64,000 nucleotides of DNA from an uncultured Lachnospiraceae bacterium (GCA_947176505.1 CAMWQW010000007.1:62001-126000), one strand, 5' to 3'; shown: positions 1 to 9,236, counted from the stretch's first letter. Numbers and translations: made by a program. The notes: generated by a model from the letters alone, not told the origin.

Positions 1-566
1 TCCACGCCAATCATACCAATAATATGTAAAATAACATCTTTGCCACTCACCCACTCGGAAGGTTTACCGGTCAAATTAAATCTGATTGCGGAAGGAACCT
101 TAAACCACGCCTTACCGGTCGCCATTCCAGCCGCCATATCCGTACTTCCCACACCTGTGGAAAAAGCACCCAGTGCACCGTAAGTACATGTATGGGAATC
201 CGCCCCGATAATCACATCTCCGGCTACCGTAAGTCCTTTTTCCGGCAAAAGCGCATGTTCGATTCCCATCTGTCCGACCTCGAAGTAATTCGTAATCTCG
301 TTTCTGCGGGCAAACTCACGCACACATTTACAATGTTCCGCTGACTTAATATCTTTATTCGGCACAAAGTGATCCGGTACCAATGCAATCTTATCTTTGT
401 CGAACACGCCATCCACATTCATTTTTTCCATTTCTCTGATTGCGACCGGACTCGTAATATCATTCCCCAATACTAAATCCAAATCCGCCTCAATCAACTG
501 ACCTGCTTCCACACACTCAAGTCCCGCATGAGCCGCCAATATTTTCTGTGTCATTGTCATTCCCAT
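1..566 (-). CDS. leuC: 3-isopropylmalate dehydratase large subunit, partial (3' end outside window)
   Basis: This is the first 188 residues of an aconitase-family hydratase that isomerises 2- to 3-isopropylmalate in leucine synthesis. The reading frame is open from 566 to the window edge. The stretch [20 protein letters not shown] is the typical LeuC/HacA signature, and its Cys is the expected first Fe-S cluster ligand. ATG 566 sits 7 nt after AAGGAGG; a second ATG at 560 is possible. It lies 60 bp downstream of the TetR-type gene, at the distal end of the ilv gene run. The family form is about 420 residues, so over half is missing. Homoaconitase is the main alternative; the ilvC neighbourhood favours LeuC. 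Confidence 0.9.
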   Translation of the reverse strand, partial: MGMTMTQKILAAHAGLECVEAGQLIEADLDLVLGNDITSPVAIREMEKMNVDGVFDKDKIALVPDHFVPNKDIKSAEHCKCVREFARRNEITNYFEVGQMGIEHALLPEKGLTVAGDVIIGADSHTCTYGALGAFSTGVGSTDMAAGMATGKAWFKVPSAIRFNLTGKPSEWVSGKDVILHIIGMIGV

Positions 567-626
567 ACCTGTTCCTCCTTTATACATAACAAGGTTTGCC
601 CAGAGAACCCGGACAAACCTTTTCAA

Positions 627-1190
627 TCACTTCATTTCTACTATTACCTCGTCCATGGAATGAGTCGTAATATACTCAAAAAGATCAGCCATCTGCTCCG
701 GCGTGATACTCATATCCATTTTAATCCACTGAATGACGACAAACGCCATGGACTGGGCATAATACTCTGCCATTAAACTTGTTGTCAATCCTCTTTTCGC
801 CAATTTCATTTCGCTGGTCTGCTCATTGATGAAGGTATATAACAAATCCTTGATAAATTGTCTGGCAATCTTCTCACAGGAATGCTGTCCTTCCAGCCTA
901 ACTACTTTCTTATAAAATTTCTTGTCTTTGAGCAGATTATCAAAAATCTGAATCATACTTTTCTTAATCTGCCCTTTCTGCATAAGCGGAATAACCGGTT
1001 CTAAAATATCTTTGTATATCATCCATTCCAGCAGTTCATATTTATCTCTGAAATGATTATAGAAGGTCGGACGTATGACTCCCGCCCCGTCCGTAATCTC
1101 TTTGATTGTAATTTTATCAATCGGTATCTTAAATGCAAGAACCTTAAAGCTATCAGCCAGCATTTCGTTCACATTGGTCTTGGATTGCAT
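627..1190 (-). CDS. TetR/AcrR-family transcriptional regulator
   Basis: A 187-residue protein with an N-terminal helix-turn-helix around residues 20-50 (ITIKEITDGAGVIRPTFYNHFRDKYELLEW), the TetR DNA-binding signature. The C-terminal ligand domain resembles the DhaS-type TetR_C family by general layout only. A GTG at 1196 would extend the frame, but GGAG overlaps it; ATG 1190 has GGAG at 5 nt, so I use that. It sits 12 bp downstream of ilvC and 60 bp upstream of leuC, so it is most likely cotranscribed with both. Ligand and targets are unknown. A regulator inside a branched-chain amino acid operon suggests autoregulation, which is inference. Confidence 0.85.
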   Translation of the reverse strand: MQSKTNVNEMLADSFKVLAFKIPIDKITIKEITDGAGVIRPTFYNHFRDKYELLEWMIYKDILEPVIPLMQKGQIKKSMIQIFDNLLKDKKFYKKVVRLEGQHSCEKIARQFIKDLLYTFINEQTSEMKLAKRGLTTSLMAEYYAQSMAFVVIQWIKMDMSITPEQMADLFEYITTHSMDEVIVEMK

Positions 1191-1202
1191 AATCACTCCG
1201 TA

Positions 1203-2258
<1,056 letters not shown>

Positions 2259-2315
2259 TTATATGTTTCTGTATAATTTCAAGGGATATCCCCATTCATT
2301 ACCGATATCACTTCC

Positions 2316-2375
2316 AGACATGACATAGCTGCACTTGGGCATCATTCTTTGATGCCTTAGCTCAACTTCATGTCT
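2316..2375 (-). promoter_or_regulatory. Nested stem-loop between ilvN and ilvC
   Basis: Read on the minus strand, an outer 8-bp perfect arm pair (AGACATGA with TCATGTCT, at 2368-2375 and 2316-2323) encloses a short AGCT/AGCT pairing and an inner 7-bp perfect hairpin GGCATCA-AAGAA-TGATGCC around 2337-2357. The outer arm overlaps the ilvN stop codon. No U-tract follows, so it is not a standard intrinsic terminator. It could be an mRNA processing or stability element that sets the IlvC-to-IlvN ratio, or a small repeat element. Only the pairing is directly seen. Confidence 0.55.
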
Positions 2376-2875
2376 TATTCAAGATATGTAACATTCTCGA
2401 TACCGCGCCCTAATCCGGCAATACCCGTTCTGGCAAGTTCCAGTATCTCATAGCCGTCCAGCATCCTGATAAATGCCTCTATCTTATCCTGATCACCGGT
2501 AAGCTCAATCATCAAACTCTCCGGTGTCACATCAATGACATTGGCACGGAACAGATTGGCCACCGCAATAACATCCTGACGCTGTGTCACGGACACCCTG
2601 ACCTTAATCATGGCAAGCTCCCTGTACACACTTTCTTCTGGTCGAAGCTCCTTAAGATCCCTGACATCGATTAACTTTGCAACCTGTTTTTCAATCTGAT
2701 CCAGAATCTCATCGTCTCCCGAAGTCACGATTGTAATTCGAGTAAAACGCGGGTCTGCTGTCACTCCTGCCGTAATACTGTCAATATTATAACCACGTCT
2801 GGAAAAAAGCCCGGCTATACGGCTAAGTACACCTGATGTATTATCTACTAACAACTGCAATACTTTCTTCTGCAT
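2375..2875 (-). CDS. ilvN: Acetolactate synthase small (regulatory) subunit
   Basis: Regulatory subunit of acetohydroxyacid synthase, which activates the IlvB catalytic subunit and confers valine feedback. The 166-residue protein has the N-terminal ACT domain (NTSGVLSRIAGLFSRRGYNIDS) and the C-terminal ALS_ss domain ending in ELARTGIAGLGRG. The frame opens upstream at 2920, but ATG 2875 follows AAAGG at a normal distance and gives the family N-terminus. It keeps the Gly and Ser of the valine-site loop of E. coli IlvH. It lies 113 bp after a second, divergent small-subunit gene (2989-3477). Of the two, this is the more canonical. Confidence 0.93.
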   Translation of the reverse strand: MQKKVLQLLVDNTSGVLSRIAGLFSRRGYNIDSITAGVTADPRFTRITIVTSGDDEILDQIEKQVAKLIDVRDLKELRPEESVYRELAMIKVRVSVTQRQDVIAVANLFRANVIDVTPESLMIELTGDQDKIEAFIRMLDGYEILELARTGIAGLGRGIENVTYLE

Positions 2876-2988
2876 ATAATAACCTTTCTGTACACGATAG
2901 ACTATCTTACACACCGTCAATTATTGTATCAATTCAAATAACAAAAGTCAACCTTGCTTACTTTCAGTTTAATATTTCATCAGCTGTC

Positions 2989-3477
2989 TTACACATCCGT
3001 TTCCATACATTTCTGCAAAGCGAGGGTTCCCGTTCTTGCAACTTCCACGATGCTGATTGACTGCATCATACTGATAAGAAGCTGTATTTTCTCCGGCACG
3101 TCACATATCTGTATGATCATCGTCTTCTTCGACATATCTACGATTTGAGCCTTCATGATCTCACAGGTTTCCATGATATCTCTTCTGTTTCCTTTATTAT
3201 ATTTTACTTTCATCAGCATCAATTCTCTGCTGATGCTGGCTGTCTCATCAAATGTCTTGACCTTGATGACATCCAGTTTCTTATTGAGCTGCTTTTCTAT
3301 CTGCTCTATGGTACGCTCATCTCCGCTGCTGACAATCGTCATACAGGAAGTCTCCGGATCATCCGTCTCACCTACCGCAAGGCTGTCTATGTTAAAACAC
3401 CTTCTGGAAAAAAGCCCAGCCACCTTACATAGCACACCTGATCTGTTTTCCACTAAAACCGAATAAATTCTTTTCAT
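2989..3477 (-). CDS. Second acetolactate synthase small-subunit paralogue
   Basis: A 162-residue ACT-domain protein with the same layout as the downstream ilvN (NRSGVLCKVAGLFSRRCFNIDSLAVG, then VEVARTGTLALQ near the C-terminus). Relative to E. coli IlvH numbering it keeps G14 and N29 but has Cys at positions 17 and 27 instead of Ser and Gly, so valine response may differ. It is directly downstream of ilvB (44-bp gap) and is therefore the first small subunit made. The two copies look clearly diverged rather than recently duplicated. Whether it binds IlvB, or acts as a separate sensor, cannot be read from the sequence. Confidence 0.88.
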   Translation of the reverse strand: MKRIYSVLVENRSGVLCKVAGLFSRRCFNIDSLAVGETDDPETSCMTIVSSGDERTIEQIEKQLNKKLDVIKVKTFDETASISRELMLMKVKYNKGNRRDIMETCEIMKAQIVDMSKKTMIIQICDVPEKIQLLISMMQSISIVEVARTGTLALQKCMETDV

Positions 3478-3521
3478 TTTAAACCCCGTTTCTGCACCTA
3501 TTTTCTATAATACCCGTTCAA

Positions 3522-5138
3522 TTACTTCACAAGATCCATCGGGTCAATGAGGCACTCTAATAATACTGATTCATTCTTTGCAAGAAATTCCTCAATCACT
3601 TCCCGCGCCCCTTCCATCGTGGAAAGTCTCATAAACTTCATATCATAAGCCGATGATAATTTCCCTAAATCGGGGCTGCCCGACAAGTCTACCACCGAAT
3701 AATTATCTTTATAGGTATAATGCTGATATTCTCGCACCATGCCGAGATAATTATTTTTGAGCACGATAATCTTCACCGGGATATTGAACTGCCGCATAGT
3801 AGCAAGTTCCATCATGGACATCTGGAAAGAACCATCTCCGCACACAGCAACTACCTGCCTGTTTCTGTCGGCAAGCTTTGCTCCCATCGCCGCCGGGATG
3901 GAATATCCCATCGTACCCATGCCTCCCGTAGTCAGAAATCTGCCTTCCTTGACAATATGGTAGTTACACGACCATATCTGATTCTGTCCCACATCTGCAA
4001 CATAAACGGCATCGTCTTTCATGGCTTCGGACAGCATACGGATAAACTCCGCAGGATCTACATAGTCCGGATTGGGCTTTCTTACACGTCCCATCGTCTC
4101 TCGATACTCGTTTAAGGTCTGAATCCATTCTTCATGTTCGCAGGTAAACTCTTCTTCCATAAAATCTGCAATAATATGTTTGGCATCTCCCACGAGAGGA
4201 ATCGTCGGTCCGACATTCTTGCCGATTTCAGCCGGATCCACATCGATATGTACTAAGACTTTATTCTCTGTAATCAAATCCGGCTGGCTCACCGCTCGAT
4301 CCGCCACTCTGGCGCCCACCATAATAAGCAAATCTGATTCATTCATTGCACGATTGGCATAAGGATTCCCATTGTTTCCGACCATACCGTAGTACATCGG
4401 ATGTTTTGTCGGCATCACACCGATTCCCATCATTGTTGAAACGACCGGCACACGGTGTTTCATTGCAAACGTCCGAAGCTCCTTCTCGGCATCACTTAAG
4501 AGCACACCGCCTCCGGCACATATGATAGGGCGCTTTGCCTTGGACAGCTCTTTGACCACTTTCTTAATCTGCACGGTATGTCCTTTCACCGTAGGTTTAT
4601 ATGTGCGCATATTTACTTCTTCGGGATATCTGAATTTACTGATTACAGCATTCTGAATATCAATCGGCACATCAATTAATACCGGACCTTTTCTGCCGGA
4701 ATTAGCAATATAGAATGCTTCTTTGAAGATGCGCGGGATTTCGTCTGCGTCTTTTACCAGATAGCTGTATTTCACAAAAGACTCCACGGCACCGGTAATA
4801 TCCGCCTCCTGAAATACATCCGAGCCTAACAGTTCGCTGTTCACCTGTCCAGTAATGCACACGAGAGGTATACTGTCCGCAAATGCCGTTGCAATGCCTG
4901 TAATCACATTGGTTGCTCCGGGACCGGAGGTCACCGCACACACTCCCACTTGTCCCGTCACCCGCGCAAGACCACTCGCCGCATGCGCCGCATTCTGTTC
5001 CGTACGAATCAGTATCGTATCAATCTTAGAATCCAGTATACTATTATAAAAAGGACATATTGCTACCCCGGGATAACCGAATACATATTTTACGCCTTCT
5101 TCTTCAAGGCATTTCACCATAGCGTCCGCACCTATCAT
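3522..5138 (-). CDS. ilvB: Acetolactate synthase catalytic subunit
   Basis: Thiamine-diphosphate enzyme that condenses pyruvate with pyruvate or 2-oxobutyrate, the first common step to valine, leucine and isoleucine. The 538 residues hold the N-terminal PYR domain with catalytic Glu47 (RTEQNAAHAASG), a central FAD-binding-type domain, and the C-terminal TPP/Mg2+ motif GDGSFQMSMMELATMRQF ending in LKNN. It is slightly shorter than the usual 550-570. ATG 5138 lies 2 bp after the metH stop, with GGGAG 7 nt upstream inside metH, so translation is probably coupled to metH. The downstream regulatory-subunit genes support an anabolic rather than catabolic (AlsS) role. Confidence 0.95.
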   Translation of the reverse strand: MIGADAMVKCLEEEGVKYVFGYPGVAICPFYNSILDSKIDTILIRTEQNAAHAASGLARVTGQVGVCAVTSGPGATNVITGIATAFADSIPLVCITGQVNSELLGSDVFQEADITGAVESFVKYSYLVKDADEIPRIFKEAFYIANSGRKGPVLIDVPIDIQNAVISKFRYPEEVNMRTYKPTVKGHTVQIKKVVKELSKAKRPIICAGGGVLLSDAEKELRTFAMKHRVPVVSTMMGIGVMPTKHPMYYGMVGNNGNPYANRAMNESDLLIMVGARVADRAVSQPDLITENKVLVHIDVDPAEIGKNVGPTIPLVGDAKHIIADFMEEEFTCEHEEWIQTLNEYRETMGRVRKPNPDYVDPAEFIRMLSEAMKDDAVYVADVGQNQIWSCNYHIVKEGRFLTTGGMGTMGYSIPAAMGAKLADRNRQVVAVCGDGSFQMSMMELATMRQFNIPVKIIVLKNNYLGMVREYQHYTYKDNYSVVDLSGSPDLGKLSSAYDMKFMRLSTMEGAREVIEEFLAKNESVLLECLIDPMDLVK

Positions 5139-5140
5139 AT

Positions 5141-7609
5141 TTATTCTCCCTCTATATTCAAAATTCTCTTCGTCAGCTTCACGGCATCCGCCGCGTCTTT
5201 GGAATAACCGTCAGCGCCGATTTCGTCTGCATAATCCTGTGTAATGACTGCCCCGCCGATGATAATCTTGGCGGATACATTATTCTTCTTGGCATATTCA
5301 ATCACATGCCGCATCTGCTGCATAGTAGTGGTCATAAGCGCCGACAGCGCAATCACTTGTGCGTGATGTTCTCTGGCTGCCTCTATAATCTTCTCTTTCG
5401 GCACATCTTTGCCAAGGTCAATGACTTTAAATCCATAATTCTTAAGCATAAGCGCTACCAGATTCTTGCCGATATCATGTATGTCACCCTCCACCGTAGC
5501 AATCACCACCGTCGGCATCTCCCTCTCCGACTGTCCTGCTGCAAGCATCGGTTCCAAATACTCGATGGAAGCTTTCATGGCTTCCGCGCTGGCAATGAGC
5601 TGCGGCAGGAAATATTTCCCTTTGTCAAAAAGCTCTCCTACTTCATTGATTGCCGGCAGCAGAACGTTATCTAGAAGTTCTTTCGCCTCATGTCCTTCTT
5701 CGAGCGCCTTCTTCGTATCTTCCACGATTGCCGCACTGTTTCCCTTTAACACATCCGCATGAAGTTTCCCTGTAGCAGTCGCATTTCCGCTATCCTGTTT
5801 TCCCGCCGACATATTGATATGAATGCTGGTGTTTGCTGTCAACGTATTTCCTGTTTCTTCCCTTTTGGCTTTCACTGCATCCATCAGTTCAATATATCTG
5901 ATATCCGCCCCATCTTTATTTAAAAGCAAATCCGATGCAAAAGCACAGCTCACCAACAGTTCCTGTGAGGGATTGGCGATTGCCATTGTAAGACCTGCTT
6001 GAATCGCCATCGTTAAAAATGTTGTATTGACAAAGCTTCGCTCCGGTAATCCGAAAGAAATATTGGATAATCCGCAGATGGTTGCCAACCCATTCTCCTT
6101 ACAGTAACGGATTGTCTGAAGTGTCTCCATGGCAGCAGTTTTATTCGCACCTACGGTCGTCACCAAACCGTCAACGACGATATCTTCTTTGCGCATACCG
6201 ATTTCATAAGCGCGTGCCTGTATTTTTTCAATAATGCTAATCTTTTCTTCCAAATTCTCAGGCAGTCCCTTGTCGGACAGCGGAAGAAGTACAAACATCG
6301 CTCCGTATTTCTTTGCTATTGGCAGTAAATTATCTATTTTTACTTTTTCATAGGAAATGGAATTGATGAGCGCCCTGCCGGGGTATCTGCGCAGAGCCGC
6401 CTCCAGCACATCCACATGACTGGAATCCAAAGATAGCGGCAGACTCGTGATTGTGCCCACCGTCTCAATTGCATTAAGCATCATGGCTTTCTCATCAATA
6501 CCGCTCATACCCATATTGATATCCAGAATGCCTGCACCGCATGCCTCCTGTTCCTCGGCAAAATCCGCTACCATATCCATAGTGCCTGCCCGAAGCTGTT
6601 CCTGCAGTTTCTTTTTACCTGTCGGATTGATACGTTCTCCGACAATAATAAAATTATCGTCAAGCCCAAAGGCAACCGTCTTTCTCTCACTTGTCAAAAA
6701 CCGTTTACAAGGCGCTTCCCTATGCACAATCTGCATATTATTCACAGCTTCTTTGGTCATGCGAATATGTTCCGGCGTCGTTCCGCAGCAGCCTCCCACA
6801 ATGGACGCGCCTGCTTCCACCAAATCTTTCATACATGTGGCAAATTCTTCGGCTCCCATATCGTAAACCGTATTTCCGTCAGCATCTAAGGATGGCAATC
6901 CGGCATTCGGCTTGGCAATAATCGGAACCTTAGTCACTTCCGCCATGCGCCGTATCACATCTATCATCTTATCTGGACCCGTAGAACAGTTCGTCCCGAT
7001 TGCATCTGCGCCAAGGCTCTCCAAAACCACCGCTGCCGTGACCGCATCTGTTCCGTACAACGTTCTTCCGTCCGCCTCAAAAGTCATAGTGACCATCACC
7101 GGAAGGTCACAGCTTTCCTTAGCTGCAATTAACGCCGCTCTCGTCTCCTGCAGGCTCATCATAGTCTCCACTACCAGAAGATCCACACCCGCTTCCTCCA
7201 GATAGCCGATCTGCTCTTTATAAATGTCAATCAATTCCTCGAAATCCAGATGCCCCATCGGTGCAAGCTGTTCGCCCGTCATAGTCAGATCGCCTGCTAC
7301 ATATGCCTTGTCACCAACAGCCTCTCTTGACAATGCTACCAGTTCCCTATTCATCTGACGAATCTTATCTTCCAGCCCGTATTCCTTTAATTTAATTCGA
7401 TTTGCCGTAAATGTAGGAGCATAGACAATATCGGAGCCTGCCTCTACAAACTCGCGCTGAAGCGAAATCATGATTTCTCTGTTATCTAATATCCATTGTT
7501 CCGGACATACTCCCGTCGGCATTCCCTTTTTTTGCAGATTAGATCCTGTGGCTCCATCCAGATAGATAGGATGTTCTTTAATCAATGCTTGAAATTCCTG
7601 TTTGTTCAT
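5141..7609 (-). CDS. metH: Cobalamin-dependent methionine synthase lacking the reactivation domain
   Basis: Transfers methyl from methyltetrahydrofolate via cobalamin to homocysteine. The 822 residues hold, in order, the homocysteine methyltransferase domain (zinc Cys in GTNCSTGP and GGCCGTTPEHI), a pterin-binding domain (VGERINPTGKK), a cap domain, and a B12-binding domain with the DxHxxG ligand motif in EGDIHDIGKN near residue 706. The AdoMet-dependent reactivation domain of E. coli MetH is absent, as in many anaerobes, so reactivation needs a separate protein. The frame is open to 7750, but ATG 7609 begins the family N-terminus 1 bp after the preceding stop, suggesting coupled translation. 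Sitting immediately ahead of ilvB is unusual. Confidence 0.94.
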   Translation of the reverse strand: MNKQEFQALIKEHPIYLDGATGSNLQKKGMPTGVCPEQWILDNREIMISLQREFVEAGSDIVYAPTFTANRIKLKEYGLEDKIRQMNRELVALSREAVGDKAYVAGDLTMTGEQLAPMGHLDFEELIDIYKEQIGYLEEAGVDLLVVETMMSLQETRAALIAAKESCDLPVMVTMTFEADGRTLYGTDAVTAAVVLESLGADAIGTNCSTGPDKMIDVIRRMAEVTKVPIIAKPNAGLPSLDADGNTVYDMGAEEFATCMKDLVEAGASIVGGCCGTTPEHIRMTKEAVNNMQIVHREAPCKRFLTSERKTVAFGLDDNFIIVGERINPTGKKKLQEQLRAGTMDMVADFAEEQEACGAGILDINMGMSGIDEKAMMLNAIETVGTITSLPLSLDSSHVDVLEAALRRYPGRALINSISYEKVKIDNLLPIAKKYGAMFVLLPLSDKGLPENLEEKISIIEKIQARAYEIGMRKEDIVVDGLVTTVGANKTAAMETLQTIRYCKENGLATICGLSNISFGLPERSFVNTTFLTMAIQAGLTMAIANPSQELLVSCAFASDLLLNKDGADIRYIELMDAVKAKREETGNTLTANTSIHINMSAGKQDSGNATATGKLHADVLKGNSAAIVEDTKKALEEGHEAKELLDNVLLPAINEVGELFDKGKYFLPQLIASAEAMKASIEYLEPMLAAGQSEREMPTVVIATVEGDIHDIGKNLVALMLKNYGFKVIDLGKDVPKEKIIEAAREHHAQVIALSALMTTTMQQMRHVIEYAKKNNVSAKIIIGGAVITQDYADEIGADGYSKDAADAVKLTKRILNIEGE

Positions 7610-7610
7610 T

Positions 7611-8264
7611 TCACTCTGTACTCTCCTGTGTCGGCTCTTCGTAGAAAACAGTATCGTCCGTATCAAAATTATCTTCACTTTCAGTTGGTAGCTCTTCTGA
7701 CGGTCCAGCCCCTTCCGGTGAAGACTCAGGTGTCTCCTGTTCTTCATCATCTGTCTTATTCAGATAACCGCCGCCTAATATACTGTTCTCTTCCGTATAA
7801 GTTACCCCTTCGCCCTCCGGAATCTCTCCATGCAGAATCTGGATAATATACTGAATACGAATATTTGCCCTGTCATAATATTCTCTTGCCGCCTGCGCAA
7901 CCGCCTCATCAAACGGACTGGATTCGTATGCCGTATGATACAGCGCAACCGCCTGCTGCATATTTTCGTCCGCCTCGTCCGCCAGACTGTCCACTGCCGA
8001 AAATCGCTCCGGTACGGTAAGCCCTGCCATCCATGTAAACTCAGCCTGCAGCTGATCAAGATAAGAAAGAAGCTGGCTCGTTGCATCCGGAGCAGAAGCA
8101 TCAATGGAATTCATTCCGTCATTGAATGCCGCAATATGTTCAAAAAATGTATTCATGTCTTCCTGATATGCAGTCAGTTCCTCATCGTTCTTACCGCACG
8201 CTGTAAGCAACAATCCGCATAACAGGCTGACACATAAGATGATCGTTCTTTTTATGTTCTTCAA
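7611..8264 (-). CDS. Predicted lipoprotein of unknown function
   Basis: A 217-residue protein with a lipoprotein signal peptide: basic MKNIKR, a hydrophobic run, and lipobox LLLTAC with Cys near residue 23. The mature part is largely helical (residues 30-150) and ends in an acidic, Pro/Ser/Glu-rich tail (PESSPEGAGPSEELPTE). The start codon is TTG at 8264, chosen because GGAGGAGATAG precedes it at good spacing. It is the promoter-proximal gene of the metH-ilv run and ends 1 bp before the metH start. No domain was recognised; a role in the methionine or branched-chain pathway is not implied by the sequence. Confidence 0.8.
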   Translation of the reverse strand: MKNIKRTIILCVSLLCGLLLTACGKNDEELTAYQEDMNTFFEHIAAFNDGMNSIDASAPDATSQLLSYLDQLQAEFTWMAGLTVPERFSAVDSLADEADENMQQAVALYHTAYESSPFDEAVAQAAREYYDRANIRIQYIIQILHGEIPEGEGVTYTEENSILGGGYLNKTDDEEQETPESSPEGAGPSEELPTESEDNFDTDDTVFYEEPTQESTE

Positions 8265-8326
8265 AACTATCTCCTCCAGCAGTATACTTCATAAATAATA
8301 TGATTCAAAATAATCCCTATTTATAA

Positions 8327-8355
8327 ATAGTACTGATTTCCAACGTTTAAGTCAA
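8327..8355 (-). promoter_or_regulatory. Predicted SigA-type promoter for the lipoprotein-metH-ilv-leu run
   Basis: On the minus strand TTGACT (8355-8350) and TACTAT (8332-8327) are separated by 17 bp. The start would fall near 8320, giving a leader of about 57 nt to TTG 8264. That is too short for a T-box, SAM or cobalamin riboswitch, and none was seen. Confidence 0.6.
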
Positions 8356-8401
8356 CTATTTTTGTGCCGGTCATACGGAATCCGGCATATTCAGATACAC
8401 C

Positions 8402-8442
8402 AAAAGCCTTACAACGGCTTTTTCAAGCGTCATAAGGCTTTT
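8402..8442 (-). terminator. Hairpin terminator downstream of the HMA gene
   Basis: AAAAGCCTTA and TAAGGCTTTT form a 10-bp perfect stem around a 21-nt loop, which itself holds a second GGC copy able to form a shorter alternative stem. T-rich arms flank both sides, so it could act in both directions. It lies between the HMA gene and the next promoter at 8327-8355. Confidence 0.65.
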
Positions 8443-8486
8443 ATATGGCATGATTCTATCATCTGGTAAATTCTATCATTTCATGA

Positions 8487-8705
8487 TCAGATTTCTATCT
8501 CACAATCCGGCTCCACTTTCTTGCATGCTTTCAGCACCTTCTTCATAACTGCCTTCTCGTCGGCTCCTTCTGCGAATTCTACTTTCATTTTCTGTGTCAT
8601 AAAGCTCACTACTGCTTCCGCAACACCCTCTGTCTTACTTGCGGCATCCTGCATTTTCTCTGCGCAGTTAGCACAGTCCACTTCAATCTTATAAGTCTTG
8701 GTCAT
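8487..8705 (-). CDS. Small heavy-metal-associated (HMA) domain protein
   Basis: A 72-residue single-domain protein of the ferredoxin-like CopZ/HMA fold, binding a soft metal ion through the CxxC of EVDCANCAEKMQDAASKTEG (residues about 8-27). Such proteins act as cytoplasmic metal chaperones or as detached domains of P-type ATPases. ATG 8705 has GGAGG at 7 nt; the ATG at 8723 would place that site inside the gene. It follows the SmtB/ArsR-type sensor gene by 73 bp and is followed by a terminator, with no transporter in between. Cu, Zn or Cd specificity cannot be decided; the sensor's metal site suggests Zn-like ions. Confidence 0.85.
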   Translation of the reverse strand: MTKTYKIEVDCANCAEKMQDAASKTEGVAEAVVSFMTQKMKVEFAEGADEKAVMKKVLKACKKVEPDCEIEI

Positions 8706-8778
8706 ACCTATTCCTCCATTCATGTTTCGATCATACCTATTTCAGTTTTACTTGTCACAGGAAGAATGCAAACATTTC

Positions 8779-9153
8779 TTATTCTTCCACGTGCTCCATC
8801 CCCATACTGATGATAGAACGCACATGCTCATCGTCCAGTGAATAATAAATCGACTTTCCTTCTCTTCTGAACTTCACCAGTTTGGACGTCTTAAGGATTC
8901 GCAGCTGATGACTCACGGAAGACTGACTTAAATTCAACAACCCGGCAATGTCGTTCACACAAAGTTCATGTTCAAACATGGCATACAGAATCTTGATTCT
9001 CGTAGAATCTCCGAATACCTTAAAAAGCTCAGCCAAGTCGTACAGAATTTCATCATCAGGCTGCTGTTCCTGCATTTTATGAATAACAGTCTCCCTCTCT
9101 GCCTGTGATTCTTTTTCCACGTTCATTGTCTTCTCTTTGCTTTCTTCTGCCAA
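8779..9153 (-). CDS. ArsR/SmtB-family metal-sensing repressor
   Basis: A winged-helix repressor of about 124 residues (LFKVFGDSTRIKILYAMFEHELCVNDIAGLLNLSQSSVSHQLRIL is the ArsR fold core). The C-terminus reads DEHVRSIISMGMEHVEE, which exactly fits the alpha-5 metal site DxH-x10-HxxE known from SmtB and CzrA, so Zn(II) or Co(II) is the likely ligand. GGAGGAG precedes ATG 9159 by only 2 nt but TTG 9153 by 8 nt, so I favour 9153; ATG 9126 is also possible. A matching operator lies in its own promoter (9185-9206), so autoregulation with the downstream HMA gene is expected. Confidence 0.9.
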   Translation of the reverse strand: MAEESKEKTMNVEKESQAERETVIHKMQEQQPDDEILYDLAELFKVFGDSTRIKILYAMFEHELCVNDIAGLLNLSQSSVSHQLRILKTSKLVKFRREGKSIYYSLDDEHVRSIISMGMEHVEE

Positions 9154-9184
9154 TATCATCTCCTCCAAGCATATTACAAATCAA

Positions 9185-9206
9185 CATATGTTTAATTGTT
9201 CATATG
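9185..9206. promoter_or_regulatory. SmtB/CzrA-type operator
   Basis: CATATG, 10 bp, CATATG. This is the spacing of the 12-2-12 ArsR-family operator (ATATGAACA-NN-TGTTCATAT). The right half TGTTCATATG is canonical and the left half is degenerate (CATATGTTTA). It starts 1 bp downstream of the -10 box of the sensor promoter, where bound repressor would block transcription. Confidence 0.7.
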
Positions 9207-9207
9207 T

Positions 9208-9236
9208 ATAATAATATAATATATCGGAAATGTCAA
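9208..9236 (-). promoter_or_regulatory. Promoter of the metal-sensor/HMA unit
   Basis: On the minus strand TTGACA (9236-9231), 17 bp, TATTAT (9213-9208): a near-consensus SigA promoter. The operator follows directly downstream. Confidence 0.75.

Noticed and set aside
2283-2292. GGGATATCCC palindrome in the ilvC leader
   Set aside because: A 10-bp palindrome occurs often by chance and no promoter element is aligned with it.
8263-8326. Possible SAM, cobalamin or T-box riboswitch ahead of metH and the ilv genes
   Set aside because: The predicted leader is only about 57 nt and shows no T-box sequence (GGGTGG-type bulge), B12-box or SAM-I helices.
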